A stretch of DNA of 64,000 nucleotides from contig NZ_JASISZ010000001.1 in the NCBI RefSeq assembly GCF_030063355.1, forward strand, positions 1 through 64,000. The letters are read 5' to 3'. Below the pieces are notes generated by a model. It saw only the letters and a program-made list of their open reading frames with translations, was not told the origin of the DNA and did not search any database. Source of the stretch: Streptomyces sp. PH10-H1 (GTDB lineage Bacteria; Actinomycetota; Actinomycetes; Streptomycetales; Streptomycetaceae). Both the position numbers and the translations under genes were made by a program. Shown here in pieces: positions 16,707 through 26,404 of this stretch; position 1 is the stretch's first letter, and each line of letters starts with the position of its first letter.

Positions 16707-18209
16707 GTGCGTAAGAGAGCGATCGTTTCCGCCGTGAGCGCCGCCGGCCTGCTGCTGGCGATCCCGGCATCCGCCGCCGACGCCGGACCGGGCGCGCCCG
16801 GCATCGGCGACCCGTACTACCCGAGTTACGGAAATGGCGGCTATGACGTCTCCCACTACGATCTGCGGCTGAAGTACCAGCCCGCCACCGATCATCTGGA
16901 CGGCACGGCGACCATCAGCGCCACCGCCACCCAGGGCCTGACCCGCTTCGACCTCGACTTCGCGCTCGACGTCAGCGATATCCAGGTCAACGGGCGGACC
17001 GCGCAGTTCGCCTTCAGCGGTGAGCAGGAGCTGGTCGTCACCCCGGCCCGGCCGATCGCCAAGGGCCAGCAGATCACCGTCGTCGTCCGCTACTCGGGCG
17101 TCCCCTCCACGGTCAAGCGCTACGGCTTCACCTCCTGGCAGCGCACCCCCGACGGCGGGGTCGGCGCCAACGAGCCCGAGTCCGCGTGGTGGTGGTTCCC
17201 CAGCAACGACCACCCGCTGGACAAGGCCACCTACGACGTATCGGTCCTGGTCCCCGACGGCACCCAGGCGATCAGCAACGGCGTCCTCGTCTCGCAGAGC
17301 TCCAAGCTCGGCTGGACCCGCTACAACTGGCGGGAGAACAAGCCGCAGGCGACCTATCTCGCCACGCTCGCCGTCGGCAAGTTCGACATCACCACGGACA
17401 CCACCGCCAACGGGCTGCCCGTCATCAACGCCTACAGCAAGGATCTCGGGGACAACGGCCCCGCCGCGCGCGCCAGCGTCGAGCGCACCGGCGAGATCAC
17501 CGACTGGCTGAGCGGCTACTTCGGCCCGTACCCGTTCAGCGCCGTCGGCGGCTATGTGCCGAACGTGCCCACGCACTTCGCGCTCGAGACCCAGACCCGG
17601 GTCTTCTACAGTCCCGCACAGTTCGCGCGGGGTTCCAACGCCTCTGTCGTCGTCCATGAGCTGGCCCACCAGTGGTACGGCGACAGCGTCTCCCTCGAGC
17701 GGTGGTCCGACATCTGGCTCAATGAGGGCTTCGCCAGCTACGCCCAGTGGCTCTGGTCCGAGCACGAGGGCGAGGGCACCGCCCAGGAACTCGCCGACTG
17801 GGTCTACAGCCAGCACCCGGCCGCCGACCCGTTCTGGACCGTCAAGCCCGGCGACCCCGGCGCGGACAAGCAGTTCGACGCGGCCGTCTACGACCGGGGC
17901 GCCCTCACCCTCCAGGCCATCCGCAACACGATCGGGGACACGGCGTTCTTCGCCCTCCTCAAGGCCTGGCCCGCCCAGCACCAGTACGGCAACGGGAACA
18001 TCGCCGAGTTCCAGCAGCTCGCCGAGAAGATCTCCGGAAAGAAGCTCGGCCCGCTCTTCCAGACCTGGCTCTTCACCGCCGCCAAGCCTGCCACCCCGGC
18101 CGTCACCGGCCCGGCCGCGAAGGCCCTGCGCGCGGCTCCGGCCGCATCCCAGGCGGAGCCCAAATCCTGGAAGCAGATCCAGGCGACGCACGACATCCAC
18201 CACCGCTGA
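16707..18209 (+). CDS. Secreted M1 family aminopeptidase
   Basis: A 500-residue zinc metallopeptidase with a signal peptide (residues 1 to about 24). It has an N-terminal beta-sandwich and a catalytic domain bearing HELAHQW with the third zinc ligand in NEGFA. Compared with full-length M1 enzymes (about 850 residues) it lacks the large C-terminal domain, as is common for secreted actinobacterial versions. The GTG start at 16707 has GGAGG six bases upstream. Its end converges on mnhD with only 16 bases between stops, where I see no clear terminator. Confidence 0.9.
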   Translation: MRKRAIVSAVSAAGLLLAIPASAADAGPGAPGIGDPYYPSYGNGGYDVSHYDLRLKYQPATDHLDGTATISATATQGLTRFDLDFALDVSDIQVNGRTAQFAFSGEQELVVTPARPIAKGQQITVVVRYSGVPSTVKRYGFTSWQRTPDGGVGANEPESAWWWFPSNDHPLDKATYDVSVLVPDGTQAISNGVLVSQSSKLGWTRYNWRENKPQATYLATLAVGKFDITTDTTANGLPVINAYSKDLGDNGPAARASVERTGEITDWLSGYFGPYPFSAVGGYVPNVPTHFALETQTRVFYSPAQFARGSNASVVVHELAHQWYGDSVSLERWSDIWLNEGFASYAQWLWSEHEGEGTAQELADWVYSQHPAADPFWTVKPGDPGADKQFDAAVYDRGALTLQAIRNTIGDTAFFALLKAWPAQHQYGNGNIAEFQQLAEKISGKKLGPLFQTWLFTAAKPATPAVTGPAAKALRAAPAASQAEPKSWKQIQATHDIHHR

Positions 18210-18225
18210 CCCGCCCACCGGTGGA

Positions 18226-19845
18226 TCAGTGCGCCAGTACGGCCTGTACATAGGGCGTACGTGACAGGAGCTCGCCGGCCGCCCGGTCGGCGAGCCCTGT
18301 CAGCGGGCCCGCCAGGACGGTGTAGGCCAGGCCGAGGGCCACCAGCGCCATGGTCGCGGCGAGCATCGTGTGGGGGAGCGCGGCCGTGGTGGTGATGGAA
18401 CGGCCGCTGAGGGACGCGTACTCGGGGCGCCCGGCCGGCATGGGAGTGTCCTCGTCGGCGTCGTCCGGGTCGTCGCTGTCGTCCGTCTCCAGGACGGTGC
18501 CGTCGGCGCACAGGTCGGGCGGGGCGGCCCGCCAGAAGGCCAGATTCCAGACCTTGATGAGCGCGTAGAGGGTCAGCAGGCTGGTCAGCACGCCACCGCC
18601 GACCAGGACGTACGCCCACGCGCCGCCGTCGGCGATCCCCGCGCGCAGCAGGCCGAGCTTGCCGAGGAAGCCCGACAGCGGTGGGAGCCCGGCGAGGTTC
18701 ATCGCGGGGACGAAGAAGACGGCGGCGAGCAGCGGGGAGATCTTGGCGAGCCCGCCGAGCCGCTGCAGATCGGTGGTGCCGCCCCGGCGTTCGACGAGGC
18801 CGGTGACGAGGAAGAGCGTGGTCTGCACGGTGATGTGGTGGGCGACGTAGAAGACCGCGCCCGCGATGCCGCCGCGTGAGGCCAGCGCGATCCCGAAGAC
18901 CATGTACCCGATGTGGCTGACCAGGGTGAAGGACAGCAGCCGCTTGAGGTCGGTCTGGGCGACCGCGCCCAGGATGCCGACGACCATGGACAGCAGGGCG
19001 ATCAGCATCAGCGGGTCGGCGAGCCCGGTCCCCGGGAAGAGCAGGGTCTGGGTGCGCAGTATCGAGTACACGCCGACCTTGGTGAGCAGCCCCGCGAAGA
19101 CCGCCGTGACGGGCGCCGGCGCGGTCGGGTAGGAGTCGGGGAGCCAGGCGGCGAGCGGGAAGACGGCCGCCTTGATGCCGAAGACGGTGAGCAGGGCGAG
19201 TTGCAGGACCAGCCGGATCCCGGCGGGCAGATCGGCCAGCCGCACGGACAGCTGCGCGAGGTTCATGGTGCCGGTGGCCGCGTAGACCATGCCGATCGCC
19301 ACGAGGAAGAGCACCGAGGAGAGCAGGGAGACCACGATGTACGTCGCGCCCGCGCGGATCCGGGCGGCCGTGCCGCCCAGCGTCAGCAGCACGTAGCTCG
19401 CGGTCAGCATGATCTCGAAGCCGACGTAGAGGTTGAAGAGGTCACCGGACAGGAAGGTGTCGGAGACCCCGGCGACCAGGATCAGATACGCGGGATGGAA
19501 GACCGACAGCGGTGTCGCCTCGTCGCGGTCGGCCATCCCCTGGCCGATGGAGTAGACGAGCACGCACAGCGTCACGGCGGACGAGACGACCAGCATCAGC
19601 GCCGACAGGCGGTCGGCGACCAGGGCGATGCCGACGGGGACCGGCCAGCCGCCCGCGTGCATCACCTGCGGGCCGTCCCGGTCGGCCGCCACGAGCAGGG
19701 CGGCCGAGGCGGCCAGCACGACCGTGAGGACGGCCGCGCTGATGAAGCGCTGGACACGGGGCAGCCGCAGGCCCACGGCGAGCTTGAGGCCCGCCGCGAA
19801 CAGCGGGAGGACGACGGGCAGCGGCAGCAGCGCGGTCGCGTTCAT
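18226..19845 (-). CDS. mnhD: Monovalent cation/H+ antiporter subunit D
   Basis: A 539-residue polytopic membrane protein, homologous to complex I NuoL/M/N. About 14 membrane helices are seen. The conserved proton-channel region LLTKVGVYSILR and the helix SFTLVSHIGYMVFGIAL are present. An acidic low-complexity insert (DDSDDPDDADEDT) lies near residue 465. It is the last gene of the ABCD block and starts 25 bases after mnhC. Confidence 0.92.
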   Translation of the reverse strand: MNATALLPLPVVLPLFAAGLKLAVGLRLPRVQRFISAAVLTVVLAASAALLVAADRDGPQVMHAGGWPVPVGIALVADRLSALMLVVSSAVTLCVLVYSIGQGMADRDEATPLSVFHPAYLILVAGVSDTFLSGDLFNLYVGFEIMLTASYVLLTLGGTAARIRAGATYIVVSLLSSVLFLVAIGMVYAATGTMNLAQLSVRLADLPAGIRLVLQLALLTVFGIKAAVFPLAAWLPDSYPTAPAPVTAVFAGLLTKVGVYSILRTQTLLFPGTGLADPLMLIALLSMVVGILGAVAQTDLKRLLSFTLVSHIGYMVFGIALASRGGIAGAVFYVAHHITVQTTLFLVTGLVERRGGTTDLQRLGGLAKISPLLAAVFFVPAMNLAGLPPLSGFLGKLGLLRAGIADGGAWAYVLVGGGVLTSLLTLYALIKVWNLAFWRAAPPDLCADGTVLETDDSDDPDDADEDTPMPAGRPEYASLSGRSITTTAALPHTMLAATMALVALGLAYTVLAGPLTGLADRAAGELLSRTPYVQAVLAH

Positions 19846-19870
19846 CGGTGCGAGTTCAATCGGTGGGTGT

Positions 19871-20356
19871 TCATCGGTCGGCTCCCAGCACGTTGTCCCA
19901 CAGTTCGTCGTCGAGGTCCTCGGAATCCTCCGCGCGGGCCTGCCGGGCCCGGTCGGCGCGGATCGCCGTCCTCAACTCGGCGCGGGTGCCATCGTGTTCC
20001 GCCCGCAGCGCGACCCGGATGTCCTCGACGTCGTCCTGTACGTCGTCGCTGCCGGTCAACTGCCAGCTGCGGTACGCCATCGCGAGCAGGAACGCGGTCA
20101 GCGCGAGGGTGATCACGATCGCGGTCAGCGCCATCGCCTGCGGGAACGGGTCGGAGACCGTCGCCGGATCGGTGCCGGGGGACAGCAGCGGCGCTCTCCC
20201 CGAAGGGCCCGAGGTGGCCAGGACCAGCAGGTTCACCCCGTTGCCCAGCAGGACGGCGCCCAGCAGGATCCGGGTGAGCGGGCGGGCGAGCAGCAGCACC
20301 GTCCCGCAGGCGAACAGCACCCCGCCGGCGGCGATCAGAGCGACGGTGGCGTTCAT
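19871..20356 (-). CDS. mnhC: Monovalent cation/H+ antiporter subunit C
   Basis: A 161-residue NuoK-like subunit. Three membrane helices (LLGAVLLGNGVNLLVLA, then DPFPQAMALTAIVITLALTA) match the family. A charged cytoplasmic tail of about 60 residues is an actinobacterial extension. It overlaps mnhA/B by four bases (20353-20356). Confidence 0.92.
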   Translation of the reverse strand: MNATVALIAAGGVLFACGTVLLLARPLTRILLGAVLLGNGVNLLVLATSGPSGRAPLLSPGTDPATVSDPFPQAMALTAIVITLALTAFLLAMAYRSWQLTGSDDVQDDVEDIRVALRAEHDGTRAELRTAIRADRARQARAEDSEDLDDELWDNVLGADR

Positions 20357-23300
20357 GCCTTCCTCCTGGCTTCTTCGCGCTCGATCTGCTGGTCGATCTT
20401 CGCGCCGAGGCTGCGCAGCACATCGAGCACGACCCCGAGGACCAGGAGGTACACCCCGCAGTCGAAGAGCACGGAGCTCGGGAGGTGTACCTCACCGAAC
20501 AGCGGCAGACGGGTGTGGAACACCGCTCCGTCCAGGACGTCCGAGCCGAACAGCAGCCCGCCCAGGCCCGTTCCGACGGAGACCATCAGGCCGGTGCCGA
20601 GCAGGAATCCGGCGTCGACGGGAGCCGCTTCGGCCAGCTCGTACCGCCCGCCCGCCAGATACCGGACGACGAGCGCCAGGCCCGCGACCAGCCCGGCCGT
20701 GAAACCGCCGCCGGGCAGGTTCTCCGCACTGAACAGCAGATACAGCGACAGCACCAGGATCGGATGGAAGACCAGCCGCGCCACCACCTCGAAGACCACG
20801 GACCGCCGGTCGGGGGCGAGCGTGCCGCCCGCCGCCAGCCAGGTGCGCTCCGGGGCCGCGTGTGGGCCGGTCCGCACGCCCGCCGCCCACACGCCCGCCG
20901 TGGTGTCGCCCTCCCGCGCGCGTGGCAGCGAGCCGGCCCGGCGGCGCAGATAGACCAGGCTCGTCACACCGACGGCCGCGACCGCCAGCACCGCCGACTC
21001 TCCCATCGTGTCCCACGCCCGCAGGTCGACGAGGATCGTCGCCACCACGTTCTTCAGCCCGTCGTGCTCGGTCGCGGCCACCAGGTCCGCCCCGGCTCCG
21101 GGATGCCGGCGGGCCGCCACCGCCAGATACGTCAGGCCCGCCGCCAGCGTCCCCGCCACGATGCCCAGCGCGGCGTGCACGGCGCGGCGCCACACCGTCG
21201 GCGTCGGCGGGAAGCGGGGCGGTAGCCGACGCAGCACCAGAACGAACACGACGATGCTCGTCGTCTCCACCGTGAACTGCGTCAGCGCGAGGTCCGGCGC
21301 CCCCTGCAGGACGAACAGCACCCCCGTGCCGTAGCCGGTCGTCCCGGCCAGCACCACCGCCTTCATCCGCTGCCGCGTCGGCAGGCAGAGCACGCCCGCC
21401 GCCGCCACGGCCGCCGCCACCGCGATCTGGGCCGCGTCGTCCCACAGATGCGGGGAGCCGCCCCAGTCCCACGGGCGGTCGGTGAACAGGGCCGCCGTCT
21501 CGGCGCCGGAGAAGACGAGCAGCGCCGTACCGAGATAGACGGACAGCGAGCCGCGCTGGATGCTCCCGGTGAGCTGCAGCGCGAAGCGCTCGGTCTGCCA
21601 CAGGACTTGGGCGAACGCGGACTCGGCGCTCGGCAGCGCCAGCCGCTTGCCCCAGCGCACCAGCGGGTTCCGCACCGCGAACAGGCCCAGGCCGGTGGTC
21701 CACGCGATCTCCGACAGGGTGAGGGGGAGACCGGCACCGTGCCACAGCGCCAGGTGGTACGGGGTTCCCTGGGCCGGGAAGGCCGCCGCGTACCGGGACA
21801 TCAGCGGATCGAGCCACCCCACCCCGGGGCCCAGCACCAGCCCCGCCAGGGCCAGTACGGCAGTGGAGCCCCACAGGGCGATCCCGCCTCCGGCGGGATT
21901 TCCCGGTGCGAGACCTGCGCCCTCCGGCTGGGAGGTGCCCCCTGCTTGGGCGGGTTCGTGCGCGGCGGCACCGGCCGTAGTCGGCAGCCCGCCGCCGGAT
22001 CCTTCGGGACTGCCCGAACCTCCCGCCGGGGACGGGCTCGCGGACGGGTGGGCGAGCGAGGGGTGGGCGCTCTCGGTTTGCCCAGCGGCAGGCGAGGTGG
22101 CGGGCCCGAAGGCGCCGTAGAGGAAGCGGATGGTGTACGCGGTGGTCAGGGCCGAGCCGGCGACGGTGGCGTAGAGGGTGAGACGGTCGGCGCTGCCTCC
22201 GGCCCAGAGCGCGGCGAACGAGGCCTCCTTGGCGGCGAAGCCGAGGAACGGCGGGAGGCCCGCCATCGAGGCGCCCGCTACGCAGGCGATGACGCAGAGC
22301 AGGGGCAGGGCGCGCGCGAGCCCGCCGAGGCGGCGGATGTCACGGGTCCCGGTGGCGTGGTCGACGATGCCGACCACGAGGAAGAGCGGCGCCTTGAACA
22401 GCGCGTGCGCGAGAAGCATGGTGGCGCCGGCCAGCGCGGTGTACCGCGACCCGGCCCCCACCAGCGCGGTGAGGAAGCCGAGTTGGCTGACCGTCCCGTA
22501 AGCGAGGATCCGTTTCAGGTCGTTCTCGCGCAGCGCCCGCCACCCGCCGAGCAGCATGGTGGCGGCGCCCAGGGTGAGCGTCAGGCCGCGCCAGGGGGCG
22601 ACCGCGGCGAAGGCGGGGGAGAGCCGGGCGATCAGATAGACGCCGCCCTTCACCATGGCCGCGGCGTGGAGATAGGCGCTGACGGGTGTCGGTGCGGCCA
22701 TGGCGCCGGGCAGCCACAGGCTGAACGGCCAGATCGCGGACTTCGACAGCGCCCCGGCGAGCACCAGCACGAGAGCGACCGGCACTGCCGTGCCGCCCGC
22801 CGGGGGCGGGTGCGCGACGAGCTCGGACAGCCGGTACGTACCGGCCGCCCGGCCGAGGATCAGCAGGCCGACGAGCATGGCGAGACCGCCGGCCGTGGTG
22901 ACGAGGAGCGCCTGGAGCGCGGAGCGCCGGTTGGCCTTCTTCGCCGAGAGATGGCCGATGAGCAGGAAGGAGAAGACGGTGGTCAGCTCCCAGAACACAT
23001 AGAGCAGGATGAGGTCGTCGGCGAGGACGAGCCCGAGCATCGCCCCGGCGAAGGCGGTGAGGGTGCCGGCGAAGTTCGCCAGGTCCGGCTCGTCGTCGGT
23101 GAAGTAGCCGGTGCAGTAGACGAGGACGAGGGTGCCGACGCCGCCCGCGAGCACCGCGAGGAGCAGGCCGAGGGCGTCGAGCCGCAGGGCGATGCCGAGA
23201 TCGAGGGCGGGCGCCCAGCGCCAGTGCTCGGTACGCACGGCGCCGCCGGCGACGGATGCCCACTGGGTGAACGCCCACACCGCCGTGGCGGCCGGTGCGA

Positions 23301-23394
23301 GCGCGAGGACGAGGAAGGCCCGTCGGCCGAGCCACCGCACCAGCGGCGCGGCGCAGGCGGCGAGGACGAAGTGAACGGCGATCAGGGCCAGCAC
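20353..23394 (-). CDS. mnhA: Monovalent cation/H+ antiporter subunit A/B fusion
   Basis: About 1013 residues. The N-terminal part is a NuoL-like MnhA unit with motifs such as HAAAMVKGGVYLIAR and LPPFLGFAAKEASF. The C-terminal region contains the MBL and MnhB-type segments ending with GGGFTAGLVAGLALVVRYL, so A and B are fused, as in many actinobacteria. The GTG at 23394 is the likely start, preceded by GGCGGAAG. A longer frame to 23508 runs into the divergent gene. An about 85-residue Ser/Pro/Gly/Ala linker, coded by hairpin-containing DNA near 21.88-22.09 kb, interrupts the membrane part. Confidence 0.88.
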   Translation of the reverse strand: MLALIAVHFVLAACAAPLVRWLGRRAFLVLALAPAATAVWAFTQWASVAGGAVRTEHWRWAPALDLGIALRLDALGLLLAVLAGGVGTLVLVYCTGYFTDDEPDLANFAGTLTAFAGAMLGLVLADDLILLYVFWELTTVFSFLLIGHLSAKKANRRSALQALLVTTAGGLAMLVGLLILGRAAGTYRLSELVAHPPPAGGTAVPVALVLVLAGALSKSAIWPFSLWLPGAMAAPTPVSAYLHAAAMVKGGVYLIARLSPAFAAVAPWRGLTLTLGAATMLLGGWRALRENDLKRILAYGTVSQLGFLTALVGAGSRYTALAGATMLLAHALFKAPLFLVVGIVDHATGTRDIRRLGGLARALPLLCVIACVAGASMAGLPPFLGFAAKEASFAALWAGGSADRLTLYATVAGSALTTAYTIRFLYGAFGPATSPAAGQTESAHPSLAHPSASPSPAGGSGSPEGSGGGLPTTAGAAAHEPAQAGGTSQPEGAGLAPGNPAGGGIALWGSTAVLALAGLVLGPGVGWLDPLMSRYAAAFPAQGTPYHLALWHGAGLPLTLSEIAWTTGLGLFAVRNPLVRWGKRLALPSAESAFAQVLWQTERFALQLTGSIQRGSLSVYLGTALLVFSGAETAALFTDRPWDWGGSPHLWDDAAQIAVAAAVAAAGVLCLPTRQRMKAVVLAGTTGYGTGVLFVLQGAPDLALTQFTVETTSIVVFVLVLRRLPPRFPPTPTVWRRAVHAALGIVAGTLAAGLTYLAVAARRHPGAGADLVAATEHDGLKNVVATILVDLRAWDTMGESAVLAVAAVGVTSLVYLRRRAGSLPRAREGDTTAGVWAAGVRTGPHAAPERTWLAAGGTLAPDRRSVVFEVVARLVFHPILVLSLYLLFSAENLPGGGFTAGLVAGLALVVRYLAGGRYELAEAAPVDAGFLLGTGLMVSVGTGLGGLLFGSDVLDGAVFHTRLPLFGEVHLPSSVLFDCGVYLLVLGVVLDVLRSLGAKIDQQIEREEARRKA

Positions 23395-23508
23395 GCGGCG
23401 AACACTTCCGCCGCCCGGGCGGCGGAGCGGACCGGCGCGCCAGAGGTACACCAGGATCACCCATTGGGCGGGGTACCGCCCGTGCGCGGATCCGCCTACC
23501 GTCTGCAT

Positions 23509-24354
23509 ATGCCGGATGGGAAATTATGGGGGATCAGCGACCTGCACGTGGCGTTCGCCGAGAACCGGAAGATCGTCGAGGGCCTGCGCCCCGAGTCGGA
23601 CACCGACTGGCTGATCGTCGCTGGTGACGTCGGCGAGCTGACGGACGGCATCGAGCGCGCGCTGACCCTGCTGAGCAGCCGGTACGCCCGGGTGGTGTGG
23701 GTGCCGGGCAACCACGACCTGTGGACCCCGGCCGAGGATCCGGTCCAGTTACGCGGCGAGGCCCGCTACCGGCATCTGGTGGAGATGTGCCGGTCGCTGG
23801 GTGTGCTGACCCCGGAGGATCCGTACCCCGTCTGGGAGGGCGCCGGCGGCCCGGCCGTCGTCGCACCGCTGTTCGTGCTCTACGACTACACCTTCCGCAC
23901 CGAGACCGCCGCGAACAAGGAGGAGTCGCTCGCCCAGGCGTACAAGTCGGGGATCGTCTGCAGTGACGAGTTCCTGCTGCACCCCGATCCCTATCCGAGC
24001 CTTGACGCCTGGTGCCGGGCCCGGGTGCGGGAGTCGGAGCGGCGGCTGGCGGACTGCGATCCGGCCCTTCCCCTGGTGCTGGTCAACCACTTCCCGCTGG
24101 TACGCCAGCCGACCCGGATCCTGCACTATCCGGAGTTCGCCCAGTGGTGCGGCACCGAGCGGACGGCGGACTGGCACAAGCGGTTCAAGGTGAGCGCCGT
24201 GGTCTACGGCCATCTGCACATTCCCCGGACCGCCTGGTACGACGGGGTGCGCTTCGAGGAGGTCTCGGTCGGCTACCCCCGCGAATGGCGCCGCCCCGGC
24301 CACCCCAGAACGGTCCCGCGCCAAATCCTGCCGGAGCTGGTGCTCGCGCCCTGA
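23509..24354 (+). CDS. Metallophosphoesterase
   Basis: A 281-residue calcineurin-like phosphoesterase with all metal-binding motifs: SDLHVAF, GDVGE, GNHDLW, NHFPL and GHLHIP. In streptomycetes this family often neighbours a phosphopantetheinyl transferase gene, but none follows here. Instead an accessory island begins directly after the stop. The last about 85 bases of this gene occur again, imperfectly, at 26283-26366. The ATG at 23509 is divergent from mnhA/B. Confidence 0.88.
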   Translation: MPDGKLWGISDLHVAFAENRKIVEGLRPESDTDWLIVAGDVGELTDGIERALTLLSSRYARVVWVPGNHDLWTPAEDPVQLRGEARYRHLVEMCRSLGVLTPEDPYPVWEGAGGPAVVAPLFVLYDYTFRTETAANKEESLAQAYKSGIVCSDEFLLHPDPYPSLDAWCRARVRESERRLADCDPALPLVLVNHFPLVRQPTRILHYPEFAQWCGTERTADWHKRFKVSAVVYGHLHIPRTAWYDGVRFEEVSVGYPREWRRPGHPRTVPRQILPELVLAP

Positions 24355-24355
24355 G
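24270..24355 (+). repeat. Direct repeat, left copy (3' end of the metallophosphoesterase)
   Basis: This stretch is repeated at 26283-26366 with scattered substitutions and a 2-base length difference. Shared blocks include CGGCTACCCCCGCGA, CCCGGCCACCCCAGAAC, GCCAAATCCT and GGTGCTCGCGCCCTGAG. The two copies bound a 1.9-kb segment carrying a broken regulator and gene remnants. Confidence 0.85.
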
Positions 24356-24442
24356 AACCCGGGCACGGTGGCGACAGCACGGTGGCCACAGAGAACGACA
24401 AAGGCCGCCGCCATTGGCTCGTTGCAATGGACAGGCCGGGGG

Positions 24443-25938
24443 TCAGCCAGGCTGTCCGGGAAGTAGCACCTTGCGGTGCTGCCAGGCGAGTTGCAGGAGC
24501 GCGGCACCAGCGGGCTGCATCGGCTCACTACCGGTCAGGCGCTCGATCTGATCAGCGCGGAACGGAATCCCGACTGCACGCCCCGTGCCATCCTCCATCT
24601 CCACGCGGAGCCCCTCGTCATTGGTGGAGACGATGCGCTCGAAGGTCTCATCGAACAGTTCGGCGTCGAAGACCGCCACGGTCAGCATGTCGGTGACGAG
24701 GGTGAGGGGGTCCATGCCCAGGCCCAGCCAGTACACCCGCAGCGTTCCCTCCGCGCGGGCCGCAGTCAAAGCCCGGTTGAACGGCCAGGCGTCGTAGTCG
24801 ATCGGGGCGGTGTCGCTGCCGTAGTCCTCGCTGGTGCCGAGTAGTTCCTCGCTGAGCTCGCGGACGATGGCGCGCCACAGGTCGAAGTCCGGGCCGGCGG
24901 GGTCGCACATGACGGTGCTGGGTTGGAACTCCCCAGCGGGGATCGTGTCGTACAGACCTCCGGCGGTGGCGACCTTGCCGGGGTCGCGCCAGTGCAGGAA
25001 GAAGGTGGCTTCCCCCGATGGCCGCAGGCGCAGGAGCAGCGTGGTGATGGCGGGCACCACGGAGCGCACTTCCAGGTCGAAGGGGTCTCCGATGAGTCGG
25101 CGCCGTGGCAACTTCCCCCAGCCAGGCCCGCCAACCGTTGCCCCATCGCTGGACGCGAGCGTTGCGGCGAGCTCGTGGCCAATGGCCTCGCAGACATCGA
25201 TTTTGTCGAAGTAGGTGGCCAGTCCGAACGACAGCTGCCCACCTCCCTGGGCGTCCCAGTCGACCCCCGTCAGTCGATAGCTCGGCCGGTTCTCGAACAG
25301 CGTGGGCGAGTCGATGTAGCGCACCGCTTGGGTGTAGCGGTCGAAGGGGGTAGCCGGGAACCGTCGGCCGCTGCCCGCGCCAACTGCGCCCGATGAGAGT
25401 TGAGATAGCGCCGGGTCATGCGCCACTGCTCTTGGCTTTGTGTCACCTCAGCGGCGCGGCGAGGCGGTACCGGGTCTGGTGCCATTGCGATCAGTTCGAG
25501 GTCTGCGGGCGGCCCGCAGGACTGGTCCGGCAGGGTGAACCACAGCAGCTTTCTGGGCATGCCGAGGACGCGCGCGTAGTGGATCAGGCCGACCAGGTCG
25601 GTCACAGCGGGCCCGGTCTCAATCCGGCTGATCTGCGCCTGGGTCAGTCCGAGCCACTGGCCGAGCAAGCTCTGGGGAACGCCCCGTCGGCCGGACTCCG
25701 CAGTGTGATGAGGGTGGGTCCGGTAGCGCCGCAGGACGCGCCCGATGTGGCGGGCGGCGAAAGCCTCTTGAAGCAGCTCGGCGTCCCAGAACTCGGTGGT
25801 CACCTGGGGCGGCTGCGGCATCGACACCGCTGATCGGTCAGATGCCTGGCAGGGCGAACACAGCATCGCCAGATGGTCGGCTGCCAGCCGCGTGCTACAG
25901 CGATGGCACTGCCTCGCGGTTGGATTCCCCGTCGTCAC
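24443..25938 (-). pseudogene. Broken XRE-family regulator with C-terminal effector domain
   Basis: Two overlapping frames make one gene. The N-terminal part (from GTG 25938) has a zinc-ribbon-like CHRC/CSPC pair. An XRE helix-turn-helix follows (SLLGQWLGLTQAQISRIETG) and then QSQEQWRMTRRYLNSHR. The C-terminal part resumes with FDRYTQAVRYIDSP and FENRPSYRL in another frame and continues 300 residues to 24443. The junction at about 25340-25390 shows both a frameshift and missing residues relative to the usual arrangement of this actinobacterial regulator type, so the gene is probably dead. The downstream part could still be translated from 25426. Confidence 0.65.
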
Positions 25939-25940
25939 CA

Positions 25941-26080
25941 ATGTGGGCGCGGCAGTTGGTCGAATGCCTGGCGCTGGATCCGGTTTGGACCGACAGTCGC
26001 CACGTCTTCACCACCGAAGAGGGCAAGCCGCTCCAACCCGACTACCGCAGCCGCACCTCGTCCGGGTCGTCAAGCGGGCC
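25941..26080 (+). pseudogene. Tyrosine integrase remnant
   Basis: In one frame the segment VWTDSRHVFTTEEGKPLQPD, and after a shift LVRVVKRAN, match the stretch just before the HxLR box of actinobacterial phage or ICE integrases. No catalytic R-H-R-Y residues remain. It points to past integration of a mobile element. Confidence 0.65.
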
Positions 26081-26263
26081 AACACCCTGCGTGTCGGGGG
26101 TCAGGCTGTCGCGGACGTGCAGCGGGCGCTCGGCCTGACCGAGACGGAGTCTTCCATGATGAGCTACGCCGCGCCGTGGTTGCCTTCCAGCGCAGTCAGG
26201 AGCTCACAGCGAATGGCATCGTCGACCCGCAGACCTGGTACCGGCTGCTGCCCGGCGACCCGC
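26081..26263 (+). pseudogene. Peptidoglycan-binding domain remnant
   Basis: LRVGGQAVADVQRALGLTET, then after a one-base shift VFHDELRRAVVAFQRSQ and LTANGIVDPQTWYRLL, reproduce a PG_binding_1 domain. It lacks start, signal peptide and catalytic partner, and is joined directly to the integrase fragment upstream and the duplicated metallophosphoesterase end downstream. Confidence 0.7.
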
Positions 26264-26282
26264 TGCGGCCCTACCCGTACCC

Positions 26283-26366
26283 CGGCTACCCCCGCGAGTG
26301 GACCCCCCGGCCACCCCAGAACCGTCCCCCGCCAAATCCTCCCGGAGCCGGTGCTCGCGCCCTGAG
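26283..26366 (+). repeat. Direct repeat, right copy of the metallophosphoesterase 3' end
   Basis: Imperfect duplicate of 24270-24355, including the stop codon context. It is not attached to the rest of a phosphoesterase gene, so it is a remnant and marks the right border of the 1.9-kb inserted or rearranged segment. Confidence 0.85.
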
Positions 26367-26404
26367 CTCCGCCTCCTCGTACCAGGCGGGGCGAAATTTA
26401 GCTA

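Noticed and set aside
21448..23508. Very long open frame on the + strand opposite mnhA/B
   Set aside because: Its composition (Arg/Gly/Glu/Gln runs) is that of antisense shadow in high-GC DNA. The opposite strand encodes a clear membrane protein. Only the part from 23509 on is a real gene.
25941..26263. A single fused integrase/peptidoglycan-binding protein
   Set aside because: The two similarities lie in shifting frames, with no start or complete domain, so these are remnants and not one gene.
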